From an uncultured Psychrobacillus sp. (lineage in GTDB: Bacteria; Bacillota; Bacilli; Bacillales_A; Planococcaceae), in NCBI GenBank assembly GCA_934234185.1, contig CAKQHO010000023.1, positions 1 to 36,813 of the forward strand: 36,813 nucleotides of DNA. The letters run 5' to 3'. A program made the translations under genes and the position numbers. The notes under the pieces are model-generated. The model was not told the DNA's origin. It saw only the letters and a list, made by a program, of their open reading frames with translations, and did not search any database. Positions 24,267 to 31,922 of the stretch are shown in pieces; within the stretch, counting starts at the first letter, position 1; each line of letters opens with the position of its first letter.

Positions 24267-25284
24267 ATTTTATCATACGTTTGATCAAGAACTAAGGTTT
24301 ACGAAAGATGACCGTAATAAAGTATTCGAACAAATTCATAACTTAAAGAAAAGTAGTAATACACAAAAGAAACCTATTGTTTCTATTAAAAATTTCGTTC
24401 CGATTACAGTGTCTTTATTTGTAGTAAGTTTATGTCTATTTTTGTTTCTTCCATCCATCCTACCTGGAAGCTTTAATGAAAAACCTAACAGCAGTGATTT
24501 CATTAAAGATTCAAGCAAGACTGTTGCGAGTGACACAGTAATGGGAGAGAAGGAAACTTTAACTACTTTAATTACGGTGAAGTCGAAACATATGGATAAT
24601 CGAATCTATCTAAACCTTTTACTTTCTTATAGTAAAGATAAAAAGGTTTTAAAAGTTGTATCGCTCCCTTATGATACGTATACGCAAGTAGCGAATAACG
24701 ATGACGGGACTACTTTGTATGATAAATTGTTACTTGCTTATAGTTTTGGTGGCGCAGAAAATGTAAGAACAGCTGTTTCAAAACTATTTGATTTACCAAT
24801 CGATTACTATGCAGTTATCGATTTAGAAAATATTTCAACGTTAGTTGATTCTATGAATGGTATCGATTACGAGCTACAAGAAGATATTCGAGTAAGAGCA
24901 ATCTTGGAAGTCGCATTTGAATTCAAAAAGGGTAAAAATCATTTAAATGGAGAACAGGTTGTGTCATTGATGATGGCTGCTACAGAGGGAATCAGCCTAA
25001 ATGAAGAAGACCTACTAAACCTGATGAATGCTGTAATAAATAAAACAGAAGACGAGATTCACAAAAACTATTTAAAAGAACTGTTTACTCAAATGGAATC
25101 CAATGTACCGCTAGATTCATTGTTAGAGAATCAAATGAAAGTTGATTCTATAAAATTGGTTCCTTTAAGTGATGGAATGATTTCAGACTCCATTATATTA
25201 AGTGGTAATGAAGGTAAACATATTTATAAGTTTGAAAAAGATTTTTTACAATCTGTTTCAGAAGAGTTAACCACATTTAAGTAA
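24241..25284 (+). CDS. Putative anti-sigma factor with a degenerate LCP-like outer domain
   Basis: Single-pass membrane protein of 347 aa. Residues 1-50 are charged and cytoplasmic, one helix covers about 52-74, and the rest lies outside. The outer part follows the order of the LytR-CpsA-Psr fold: SLPYDTYT (141-148), LAYSFGG (165-171), DLPIDYYAVIDLEN (184-197), LNGEQVVSLMM (225-235), matching SIPRDSRV, HAYARGG, DIPIDFYVSVNME and LSGEEALVFSR of the intact LCP protein at 32899. The catalytic arginines and the RGDFGR stretch are missing, so it is unlikely to be a ligase. Position and topology argue for an anti-sigma factor sensing a wall precursor. AAAGGAGG precedes ATG 24241. No HxxxCxxC zinc motif is present. 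Confidence 0.75.
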   Translation: MEDKRLRDKFYHTFDQELRFTKDDRNKVFEQIHNLKKSSNTQKKPIVSIKNFVPITVSLFVVSLCLFLFLPSILPGSFNEKPNSSDFIKDSSKTVASDTVMGEKETLTTLITVKSKHMDNRIYLNLLLSYSKDKKVLKVVSLPYDTYTQVANNDDGTTLYDKLLLAYSFGGAENVRTAVSKLFDLPIDYYAVIDLENISTLVDSMNGIDYELQEDIRVRAILEVAFEFKKGKNHLNGEQVVSLMMAATEGISLNEEDLLNLMNAVINKTEDEIHKNYLKELFTQMESNVPLDSLLENQMKVDSIKLVPLSDGMISDSIILSGNEGKHIYKFEKDFLQSVSEELTTFK

Positions 25285-25340
25285 AAAGATAAGAAAATAT
25301 ATAAATTTTGGTGCTATGAAGCAATTGTTCATGTGTTTCT

Positions 25341-25356
25341 AGTGTCTAGCTACAAC
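25341..25356 (+). repeat. Remnant of a Bacillaceae REP-type element
   Basis: AGTGTCTAGCTACAAC matches 14 of 16 positions of the opening of the interspersed element; the rest is not preserved. Confidence 0.3.
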
Positions 25357-25420
25357 ATATAACTGCAGTAGATTCGCTACAAGAAGATGACGTTTTAAGT
25401 CATATGATAGATTATTTTTA

Positions 25421-25456
25421 CCCCTTTTATCTTCAATGGTAAAAGGGGCAATTTTA
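25421..25456 (+). terminator. Possible terminator after the sigma operon
   Basis: CCCCTTTTA (25421-25429) and TAAAAGGGG (25440-25448) pair perfectly around 10 bases, but the tail CAATTTTATT is a poor T-run. It lies between two convergent genes. Confidence 0.45.
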
Positions 25457-25552
25457 TTAATTATGAAATACGTTATCCTCTTATCAACGTCGTATTGTTG
25501 GGCTGCTCCACCAGCGCTGATAAGTGAAAGCAAACCTTGTTATGGTATTCCC

Positions 25553-26653
25553 CTATTCGAACTGAATCCGAATGGACACAATTTCAGAGCGTGTACCAAT
25601 CCGGATAGGGGGCCCCCAAAAGCCGAAGCCGGATGTCACAACCGAGTGCATCTGTTCTTTTTGTAAATATCCCCAGTCATTTTCATATATTGCTCCTGTT
25701 ATTAGGTTTCCTGGGAAGACCTGTCCTCCGTGAGTATGACCTGAAACCATCAAGTCAATCCCTTGCTGCTGTGCTATATCCAGTTCATATGGCTGATGAT
25801 CCAATAAAATTTTTGGTTTTGTTTCGTTTACACTTTTTATCAGGGAGTCTAAAGGGAGCCTGTCGGGGTCGATTCGATCCTTGCGACCGATGAGCGTGAA
25901 TTGCTCTTGAACTTCTAAAGACTCGTCATAGAGTATTTGGATACCGCTGCTTTCTAATGTGTCGATTAGTTCCTGCATGGTACCATCATGTCTGTCGTGA
26001 TTTCCAAGCGATGCATATACCCCGTAGGGAGCATGGAGATTGGATAAAATCTGATCCATCTTTTGGTCGAGGAAAGGTTGAATGTCATCATCGACGAGAT
26101 CACCTGGCAAAAGAATTAAATCTGGGTTAAGAGCATTGATTTCCTTAACCAAACGCTCCGCGTGATTTTTACCTGATAAGAGTCCAAAATGAGTGTCTGC
26201 CGCCATCACAATATGTAGGCTATCAAGAGTGGAGGTCCCCTTTTCCATCTTGATATCATAGCTACGGACCACAGGGCTATAGGCGTTATAGGTACCGTAT
26301 ACTAGGAAAAAAACAAGCAGTGCCAAAGTGATAGTACCTGCCCATTTTTTCGTACTGTGTTTCGGCAGCCGAGTGAAACGTAAAAGAAATACTGTTAAAT
26401 GTGCAAGAGGAACAAGTAGAAGTAGCAAATAAAAGCAGGCCATCCAATAAGCACCGGCGATATTTATAAATCGGAGTCCAGACATTCGGCCGACTATAAA
26501 GGAAGTAGCTGCCAGCACCACGACGAAAATGTATAGTACCTTAAATCGTCTACTTGACGATTCCGGACGAAGCCAGCGATAGCCCCTAAAGCCGATATAA
26601 TAGACGAGACCGCCATAAAGTAGCAAAGTGACAATTAAAATGAGGATGAACAT
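25553..26653 (-). CDS. Membrane-anchored metallophosphoesterase
   Basis: A 366-aa protein with four N-terminal membrane helices (about residues 2-24, 40-60, 70-93 and 105-125) and a calcineurin-like phosphoesterase domain from about 145. The metal-binding motifs are complete: ADTHFG (D-x-H), GDLVDD (GD), SLGNHDRHD (GNHD), and SGHTHGGQ near residue 310. Relatives include B. subtilis YkuE and YkoQ, which act on envelope phosphodiesters or are uncharacterised; the substrate cannot be stated. It is alone on the minus strand, convergent with the sigma/anti-sigma operon. Confidence 0.87.
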   Translation of the reverse strand: MFILILIVTLLLYGGLVYYIGFRGYRWLRPESSSRRFKVLYIFVVVLAATSFIVGRMSGLRFINIAGAYWMACFYLLLLLVPLAHLTVFLLRFTRLPKHSTKKWAGTITLALLVFFLVYGTYNAYSPVVRSYDIKMEKGTSTLDSLHIVMAADTHFGLLSGKNHAERLVKEINALNPDLILLPGDLVDDDIQPFLDQKMDQILSNLHAPYGVYASLGNHDRHDGTMQELIDTLESSGIQILYDESLEVQEQFTLIGRKDRIDPDRLPLDSLIKSVNETKPKILLDHQPYELDIAQQQGIDLMVSGHTHGGQVFPGNLITGAIYENDWGYLQKEQMHSVVTSGFGFWGPPIRIGTRSEIVSIRIQFE

Positions 26654-27052
26654 ATGTAATCTCTAGACTCCTTTTTGTATTAATTATGTCGTTTAATTCA
26701 CCAATGTAAAACTATCAAAACTAAAAATTGGCCAGGAAAAAGAATACGTAGTTGAAAAATCACATCTCTCCTGAAAGAATTCATCATAAATTTAGAGTGG
26801 CATTATAATTTATCTATAATAATATTAATCTATAAAGTGAAAATCATAAAGCGAGGATGGGTGAAAGTTCATATATTGTATTATTTTCCTACATTAATTC
26901 AATAAAGTAACGTGGAATCGCATGAGGAAGTTAAATAGGAGTAGTAAAGAATCGGTCTAGAGCCCGATTCAAAGTATATGGGTTCGTTTATAATTAAATA
27001 CAGGATAAAATTGAAAATTTTTGAAGTCAGTTTTAGGATGGGAGGGATCATG
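26654..27052. other. Intergenic region between divergent genes
   Basis: About 400 bases without a convincing gene. Seen: a dyad GAATCGG-N8-CCGATTC (26949-26970), without a T-run, about 80 bases ahead of the small membrane gene, and AT-rich sequence (26800-26830) suitable for promoters. A 14-codon frame from GTG 26861 is too short to support. Confidence 0.4.
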
Positions 27053-27376
27053 ATGGAACGAATAAATTATTTTGCTTTGTTTGGAGTAATAATTTTTAAC
27101 CTTGTCCTATTTTCAGGATTTGCTATCACACTAGTTTCCCTGTTATTTTCTTTATGGATTATTGTAGTATCGTTTGTTTTATCTCCAATTTTGTTGCTAA
27201 TTGTGAATCAAATAGGCTTACAAGAATATGATATTATGCAAACTATACTTAGCTGTGTCGTGTTAATTATAGGAGTAGGCTTAGCTCCATTGGCAATGAA
27301 AGCAACTCGTTATTTAGTTACATTTTTTATAAAATATTATGACTACAATAAAAAAGTCATCTTTGCAAATAGTTAA
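27053..27376 (+). CDS. Small integral membrane protein of unknown function
   Basis: A 107-aa protein with three predicted helices (about residues 5-25, 30-50 and 62-85) and a tail with K/Y-rich ending (YYDYNKKVIF). The frame is open from 26978, but GGAGGG (27041-27046) fixes the start at ATG 27053 (or ATG 27050). The arrangement resembles the C-terminal membrane part of DUF1700/HAAS proteins, without their N-terminal domain. No partner gene is nearby; a strong terminator follows, so it is a unit of its own. Confidence 0.6.
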   Translation: MERINYFALFGVIIFNLVLFSGFAITLVSLLFSLWIIVVSFVLSPILLLIVNQIGLQEYDIMQTILSCVVLIIGVGLAPLAMKATRYLVTFFIKYYDYNKKVIFANS

Positions 27377-27416
27377 TGCTTTTCTCTAATATTTAAATCA
27401 TTTAAATGTGGAATTT

Positions 27417-27456
27417 AAAAACGTTTGCTTCTAGTTAACTTAAGCAAACGTTTTTT
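27417..27456 (+). terminator. Terminator after the small membrane gene
   Basis: A 14-bp perfect stem, AAAAACGTTTGCTT (27417-27430) with AAGCAAACGTTTTT (27442-27455), and a T-run. The arm CGTTTGCTT is also close to the arm in the orphan terminator at 19931. Confidence 0.9.
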
Positions 27457-27663
27457 ACGTCTAAGAACAGGGAATTATTTATCCAGAATGGATGATTTGT
27501 TGAATTAGATATCGAGTTGGAATGCTGATAGCCTTACAGCCAAAATGCATGAGAAATTTATATCCCTAAGCGTTAAGGAGGCGTTATAGTAGGGCAGACA
27601 TACGGACATTTTTTTCAAGGTCAGAATAAAATCCTTATATAGAAGTACAAGGAGGATTTGAAA

Positions 27664-28104
27664 ATGGACTTACTACCATATGATTCATTTCGGCAGCTTT
27701 CGGATATGATGAGGAGAGAAATGGAGCGATTTTTCTCTGATTTTCCAATTGGTTTTGGAAATGACCAAAGCTTTGGCAGCTTCCGCATAGATGTATATGA
27801 AACGAATAATGAGGTAGTGGCAACTTGTGATATTCCTGGGCTTGAAAAAAAGGATGATATTGTAATTGATGTCGATTACAACAGACTAAGTATAAGTGGC
27901 TCTACTAATCAGCTGTCGAAAATACAAGGTGAAAGCATGGTTAGACAAGAAAGATATGTCGGTCGCTTCCAACGAATCATTACACTACCTAGTCCGGTTT
28001 CGCATGAAGGAATTAAAGCTACCTATAAAAATGGAGTACTGGAGGTAAGGATGCCAAAGCTCGAAAAAGATATTCGAAAGAAAGTAGATATAGATTTTAA
28101 CTAG
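27664..28104 (+). CDS. Small heat-shock protein, Hsp20 family
   Basis: ATP-independent holdase chaperone of 146 aa. The alpha-crystallin domain spans about residues 38-135, from FRIDVYETNNEVVATCDIPG to the conserved NGVLEVRMPK motif (the A-x-x-x-NGVL signature), with RQERYVGRFQRIITLP in between. The N-terminal region (RREMERFFSDFPIG) is of the usual type. AAGGAGG lies 8 bases before ATG 27664; the TTG at 27658 is too close to it. No CIRCE or CtsR box was recognised in the 280 bases upstream. Single-gene unit with a terminator. Confidence 0.88.
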   Translation: MDLLPYDSFRQLSDMMRREMERFFSDFPIGFGNDQSFGSFRIDVYETNNEVVATCDIPGLEKKDDIVIDVDYNRLSISGSTNQLSKIQGESMVRQERYVGRFQRIITLPSPVSHEGIKATYKNGVLEVRMPKLEKDIRKKVDIDFN

Positions 28105-28125
28105 CAGTTTAAGAAAGTAATCACT

Positions 28126-28170
28126 AAAAAGATGGTGGAGCCTGAACGTTACCTGCTCCATCATCTTTTT
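28126..28170 (+). terminator. Terminator after hsp20
   Basis: AAAAAGATGGTGGAGC (28126-28141) and GCTCCATCATCTTTTT (28155-28170) form a 16-bp stem with one G-U. Confidence 0.9.
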
Positions 28171-28319
28171 AGTTGTTCTGAAATCTGGATTAGATTAGTT
28201 CCAAAGGGATCTATTCTAATACGGTCAGTGTTTATTTTTAGAACTTTCCGTTTACCACATTAATCTTATGTGAGAAGATATTGGTAGTTTACTTTATGTT
28301 AAATTCTGGGGGTTAGTGT

Positions 28320-29186
28320 GTGAGTGGGATTGTAGAAACGCTATCTAGATTCTTTTTTGTTGTAGTCGGCATAATTGTCATGAGTGCTACTGTCAGTTTA
28401 TTTATAGATGGATTTTCTCTAAGCTTCTCGTTATTTCTCGATAATTTATGGGTCATCCTTAAATCATTCGTTATTCCAAAAGAGTTAACTGTTACAGGTC
28501 CTACTGGACATGAATATTCTATTTTCACTAGCTTTTGGGATTATTATAGTTATTCAATTGTTCTATTTTTATCTGCTTTTATTTTATCTATTTTTATTGG
28601 CATAACCCTCACCTACTTAGCATTGATGTTACCTAAGAATGGTAGAAAGCTGATAACAAAAGTTGCTTCGTTATTAGAGGCATTGCCAGACTTGTTCATT
28701 ATCATGGTTATTCAGCTAGTTGTCATTTTTGTTTACGAGCAGACAAATGTCATGCTATTTCCTGTCGCGGGAACGGGTATCAATCGTTCTTACTTTTTGC
28801 CTATAGTAGGATTAGCTTTAATTCCTACATTAATGATTTTTAAAATTATTTTCTTTCTGGCTATGGAAGAGTCGGAGAAGGAGTATGTATTACTAGCAAA
28901 GAGCAAGGGGTTCAATGGCACTGCCATCTTTTACAGCCATATATTAAGAAACATTCTTCCGAGTGTCTTTACTCATAGCAAATCGATTCTTTTATTATTA
29001 TTGTCTTCACTAGTTATCTTTGAATTAGTGTTTAATATATATGGAATTATTACGTATATTCTTACCTACCCAGAGCCCAATGTCATAGCATTTTGTCTAA
29101 TCATGTTTTACATACCAATCTTTTTAATTTATGCAGTGTTAACCATGATAATCGAAAAAATAACAGGACAGAAACTAGAATGGTGA
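28320..29186 (+). CDS. Orphan oligopeptide-type permease, OppB-like
   Basis: A 288-aa membrane protein with six predicted helices. The EAA loop KEYVLLAKSKGFNGTAIFYSHILRNILPSV (about residues 185-214) shows it is the membrane part of an ABC importer of the oligopeptide/nickel type, and ALPDLFIIMVIQLVVIF precedes it. The first helix is followed by a large outside loop (residues 35-75). GTG 28320 has GGGGGTT just upstream. No ATPase or binding protein is encoded nearby, so it must share those of another system or have taken on another role. The OppC-like partner follows after 7 bases. Confidence 0.78.
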   Translation: MSGIVETLSRFFFVVVGIIVMSATVSLFIDGFSLSFSLFLDNLWVILKSFVIPKELTVTGPTGHEYSIFTSFWDYYSYSIVLFLSAFILSIFIGITLTYLALMLPKNGRKLITKVASLLEALPDLFIIMVIQLVVIFVYEQTNVMLFPVAGTGINRSYFLPIVGLALIPTLMIFKIIFFLAMEESEKEYVLLAKSKGFNGTAIFYSHILRNILPSVFTHSKSILLLLLSSLVIFELVFNIYGIITYILTYPEPNVIAFCLIMFYIPIFLIYAVLTMIIEKITGQKLEW

Positions 29187-29193
29187 GTGTATA

Positions 29194-30240
29194 ATGCTGT
29201 TGATGAAAAAGCTATTTACCAATCGTCTATTTATTTTTGGCTTTTCTATTATTTCTTTACTATTATCTATTAGTCTAGGGTATTGGGCTATTTTTGAAGA
29301 TCATATTCCAACCACAAATCTATTAAAAGACGAAAATGGTGATATTCTTAGACCTCCTTATAATGGTTCCGTATATCCGCCTCTAGGAACGGATGAGTTT
29401 GGGCGAAATATATTAATGGTAATGATTGTTGGCTTTAAGTATACAATTCTGGCTGGGTTCTTAATCACCTTCATACGTGTCATCCCATCTATTTTTCTCG
29501 GACTAGTAATACATTTTTATTTAGGCAAATTAGAAAGACCTATCAAATCTATGGCAGACTCAATAAATTACTTTCCAGTTACTTTGTTGGCATATTTCAT
29601 GCTTTTTTATATGAGTAGCCACGGAATTATGATGGATGATCCAGCTATACCTGAGTTCTGGGGAAGGGTATGGTTCTTTGTTTTCATATTATCCATCATT
29701 TTTATACCGACGAACTCTGTGTTGATAGCAAATGAAGTGAAAAAAATATATAACATGGAATTTATTGAGTCTTCTAGAGTATTGGGGGCAAATACCTGGC
29801 GCATTATCACTAAGCACATTCGCCCTTTTTTAGTTCCTCAGCTTTATATCATATTTATTCGAGAATTTATTCAAACATTGGTTTTAATGTCTCATCTAGG
29901 GGTGTTGGGAATTTTTATAGGCGGGGCAGTTAGAAAAGAGAATTTGTTTGGCAATGCTAAATCTGCTTCCATTAGTGATGAATGGACAGGGCTCATTGGA
30001 ATGTGGTGGCAATATCTTTGGACCTCTTATCCGTGGATTGCGATTATTCCAATTTTGGGCTTAACGTTATTAATCATAGCCGCTAAAAGTATACTAGAGG
30101 GAATAAAAGAAGTAATAATAATAGAAGAAAAAGTAATTCATGATAACAAACAAACCATAGTAATAGACCCTGATATCCCGCCATTTCAATTATTATTATT
30201 AAATAAAGAAAGAGAGCGAAATTCGTTGAAGAGGCTCTAA
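29194..30240 (+). CDS. Orphan oligopeptide-type permease, OppC-like
   Basis: Second membrane protein of the pair, 348 aa. After a first helix (FIFGFSIISLLLSISLGYWA) it has YPPLGTDEFGRNILMVMIVG, which is the DppC/OppC signature, and an EAA loop at EFIESSRVLGANTWRIITKHIRPFLVPQ. The C-terminus carries a charged tail of about 45 residues (VIIIEEKVIHDN onward) not usual in DppC. It forms a two-gene unit with the OppB-like gene, and fra follows after 31 bases, possibly on the same transcript. Confidence 0.78.
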   Translation: MLLMKKLFTNRLFIFGFSIISLLLSISLGYWAIFEDHIPTTNLLKDENGDILRPPYNGSVYPPLGTDEFGRNILMVMIVGFKYTILAGFLITFIRVIPSIFLGLVIHFYLGKLERPIKSMADSINYFPVTLLAYFMLFYMSSHGIMMDDPAIPEFWGRVWFFVFILSIIFIPTNSVLIANEVKKIYNMEFIESSRVLGANTWRIITKHIRPFLVPQLYIIFIREFIQTLVLMSHLGVLGIFIGGAVRKENLFGNAKSASISDEWTGLIGMWWQYLWTSYPWIAIIPILGLTLLIIAAKSILEGIKEVIIIEEKVIHDNKQTIVIDPDIPPFQLLLLNKERERNSLKRL

Positions 30241-30271
30241 GGACAATTTTTATGTTGAGGAGGTTAAGTAT

Positions 30272-30643
30272 TTGGATGCCTTTGCAGAATATTTAGCGCA
30301 AATAGAAAATCTGAAGCACCGGGAACGCACGGAAGAAGTATTAGCTTGGCTGGGGGAGACATATCCAGATTTAGTACCTAAAATAGCATGGAATCAACCA
30401 ATGTTTACTGACCATGGGACCTTTATTATTGGCTTTAGTGTATCCAAGCATCATTTGGCTGTGGCTCCTGAAAGAGCTGGGATTGTACATTTTTCTGAGG
30501 AGATTAGGCATACAGGCTATGAACATACGAAGGAGCTGATTCGTATTAAGTGGGATAGTCCAGTTGATTACACATTATTAAAGAACATTATAGAGTTTAA
30601 TAGAATGGATAAGGCGGATTGCTCGACTTTTTGGAGAAAATGA
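30272..30643 (+). CDS. fra: Frataxin-like iron chaperone Fra (YdhG family, DUF1801)
   Basis: A 123-aa protein very close to B. subtilis YdhG (Fra), which delivers iron for iron-sulphur cluster and heme synthesis. Near-identical stretches include AWNQPMFTDHGTFIIGFSVSK, HLAVAPE, SPVDYTLLKNIIEFN and the ending KADCSTFWRK. TTG 30272 is the start: GAGGAGGT lies 7 bases upstream and the second residue Asp aligns with the YdhG N-terminus. A heme monooxygenase gene (hmoA) occurs 4 kb downstream. Confidence 0.88.
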   Translation: MDAFAEYLAQIENLKHRERTEEVLAWLGETYPDLVPKIAWNQPMFTDHGTFIIGFSVSKHHLAVAPERAGIVHFSEEIRHTGYEHTKELIRIKWDSPVDYTLLKNIIEFNRMDKADCSTFWRK

Positions 30644-30889
30644 ATTGGGTATACGTAGAGAAGGCTATTGAGAATGGATGAAAGTGAAGCATATGTATTG
30701 TATTTTTTGTTCGCTATTTCTTGTAGCTTGTAAGAAGTTTATGTAGAATGGGAGACAATTGTCCTTGGCTCCTTGTTTGAAGTGGAAGAGAACTGGCACG
30801 ATGTAATAATGTAATTTATTTTTCTAGTCTTTTAAAGAATAAATTCTCCAATAATAGACAATGAATGTTGTATATTGGAGGGATTCCAC

Positions 30890-31123
30890 ATGATTATTAG
30901 GAAAGATGAAAAGCTTCTATATTGTTATAGTTGTCGGAAAGTAACATTATTTGTGCGTCGGGACAGTCACAATAATAGCGGGGTAGAATGTCATTGCAGT
31001 GAGTGTCCACATCTTTGGCTTGAATGGCAAAATAGAGCAGTCGATCGAGAAAAGGAAAAATGGATAGAGCATAATATGATACCGATTGATCATATGGACA
31101 GAGGAGGTTTTTTCCTTAAGTAA
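30890..31123 (+). CDS. Small Cys-rich, zinc-ribbon-like protein
   Basis: A 77-aa protein with two cysteine pairs, CYSC and CHCSEC, about 20 residues apart, and two further His; this looks like a zinc ribbon. The rest is polar, with tryptophans (LWLEWQNRAVDREKEKW). GGAGGG (30877-30882) is 7 bases before ATG 30890; the ATG at 30875 lies upstream of it. Not recognised as a named family. No operon partner: fra ends 247 bases before and the next gene is on the other strand. Confidence 0.6.
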   Translation: MIIRKDEKLLYCYSCRKVTLFVRRDSHNNSGVECHCSECPHLWLEWQNRAVDREKEKWIEHNMIPIDHMDRGGFFLK

Positions 31124-31140
31124 GAAAAGCGTAAGCGCCT
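31124..31140 (+). repeat. Remnant of a Bacillaceae REP-type element, other end
   Basis: GAAAAGCGTAAGCGCCT, directly after the Cys-rich gene, resembles the opposite end (GAAAAGCGxAAGCGCC) of the same kind of element. Confidence 0.35.
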
Positions 31141-31307
31141 ATGTTTGCCACCGCACTCGTACCCCACCCTCTCTTCAAATAAAAAGAAGTGGTGACCCAT
31201 AAGTAAAAAACTGGGACACCCCTTCCTTCTTTGATATCTGTTCCTGTAGTAATCGTTTTAAAACCTCACCACCATAGGAGCAGAGGAATAAAACTACCCC
31301 TTTTATC

Positions 31308-31710
31308 TAAATAACCCCATTAAAGAGCTAAATTGCCTCATCATATTTAACCCATTATTAATAGTTCCTGCATGGCCCATCAGCGTATTAATATGATTTG
31401 GAAGATTTCCAAACCTACCTTGCGAGGAATTATGATTCGAGAAAAATTGTCCTTGTCCTCCTGTATTTGGAGGGAAGAAGGATTGCCCCTGTCCACCGAA
31501 ATTAGGAGGGAAGAAGGATGGTCCTTGTCCTCCTGGATAGGGAGGAGAGTAAAACTGTCCCTGTCCACCACCATAATACGGAGGGTTGAACTGTTGATTT
31601 GACCTCCCACCATAAGGCGGGAAAGCCTGTTGCTGGTAGGGTTGCCTAAAAAATCCTTGGGGATTTCCAGGCGGGAACGGATTTCTTTGGAAAGACGGAA
31701 AAAGTGTCAT
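31308..31710 (-). CDS. YppG-like Pro/Gly/Gln-rich repeat protein (probable spore coat)
   Basis: Reads on the minus strand from ATG 31710 (AAGGAGGT at 31725-31718 gives 7-base spacing; the GTG at 31716 is too close). Its stop is near 31303, giving 135 aa. The first 90 residues are low complexity with a repeated unit of about 12 residues, GGQGxSFFPPN, in 3-4 imperfect copies. The C-terminal third, LPNHINTLMGHAGTINNGLNMMRQF, is not repetitive and matches the tail of YppG-type proteins found in the spore coat of Bacilli. It is predicted to be disordered. Function is inferred from the family only. Confidence 0.65.
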
Positions 31711-31788
31711 GTACACACCTCCTTACATAATGAATCTATATTTAATATATGGATATGTAAGTGGTTGGACTAGACTATGGTAGCAGGG

Positions 31789-31908
31789 TTAATTTTTAAT
31801 AACCACAACTGCTGCGATAATTAATAGTTGGTTAGGCAAAATTATTATTAGATCCTTGATAAGGATAATACGACCCCATTAAGGAACCCCCATATGTATT
31901 CTCTATAT
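31789..31908 (-). pseudogene. Possible decayed small spore protein gene (YjcZ-like)
   Basis: On the minus strand, GGAGG (31920-31916) is followed 9 bases later by ATA where a start codon should be, then a frame reading ENTYGGSLMGSYYPYQG, SNNNFA and a stop at 31832. A shift at the TTTT run leads into a hydrophobic stretch LLIIAAVVVI ending at 31789. Tyr/Gly-rich N-terminus followed by a short hydrophobic tail is the layout of YjcZ-family sporulation proteins. With a non-standard start and a frameshift it appears broken. Weak evidence. Confidence 0.22.
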
Positions 31909-31922
31909 TTGAAAACCTCCAT

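Noticed and set aside
25436..25893. Two plus-strand open frames opposite the metallophosphoesterase gene
   Set aside because: They lie antisense to a gene with complete catalytic motifs and have no binding site.
26861..26905. 14-codon frame from GTG with GAGG upstream
   Set aside because: Too short and spacing too tight to support as a gene.
30673..30840. Short in-frame pieces between fra and the Cys-rich gene (19 codons, then 26 codons after a stop)
   Set aside because: Possibly remains of a gene, but too short, without a binding site or recognisable motif.
31372..31602. Open frames on both strands across the YppG-like repeat region
   Set aside because: Repeats with a unit length divisible by three keep all frames open; only the frame with the binding site and YppG-like tail is real.
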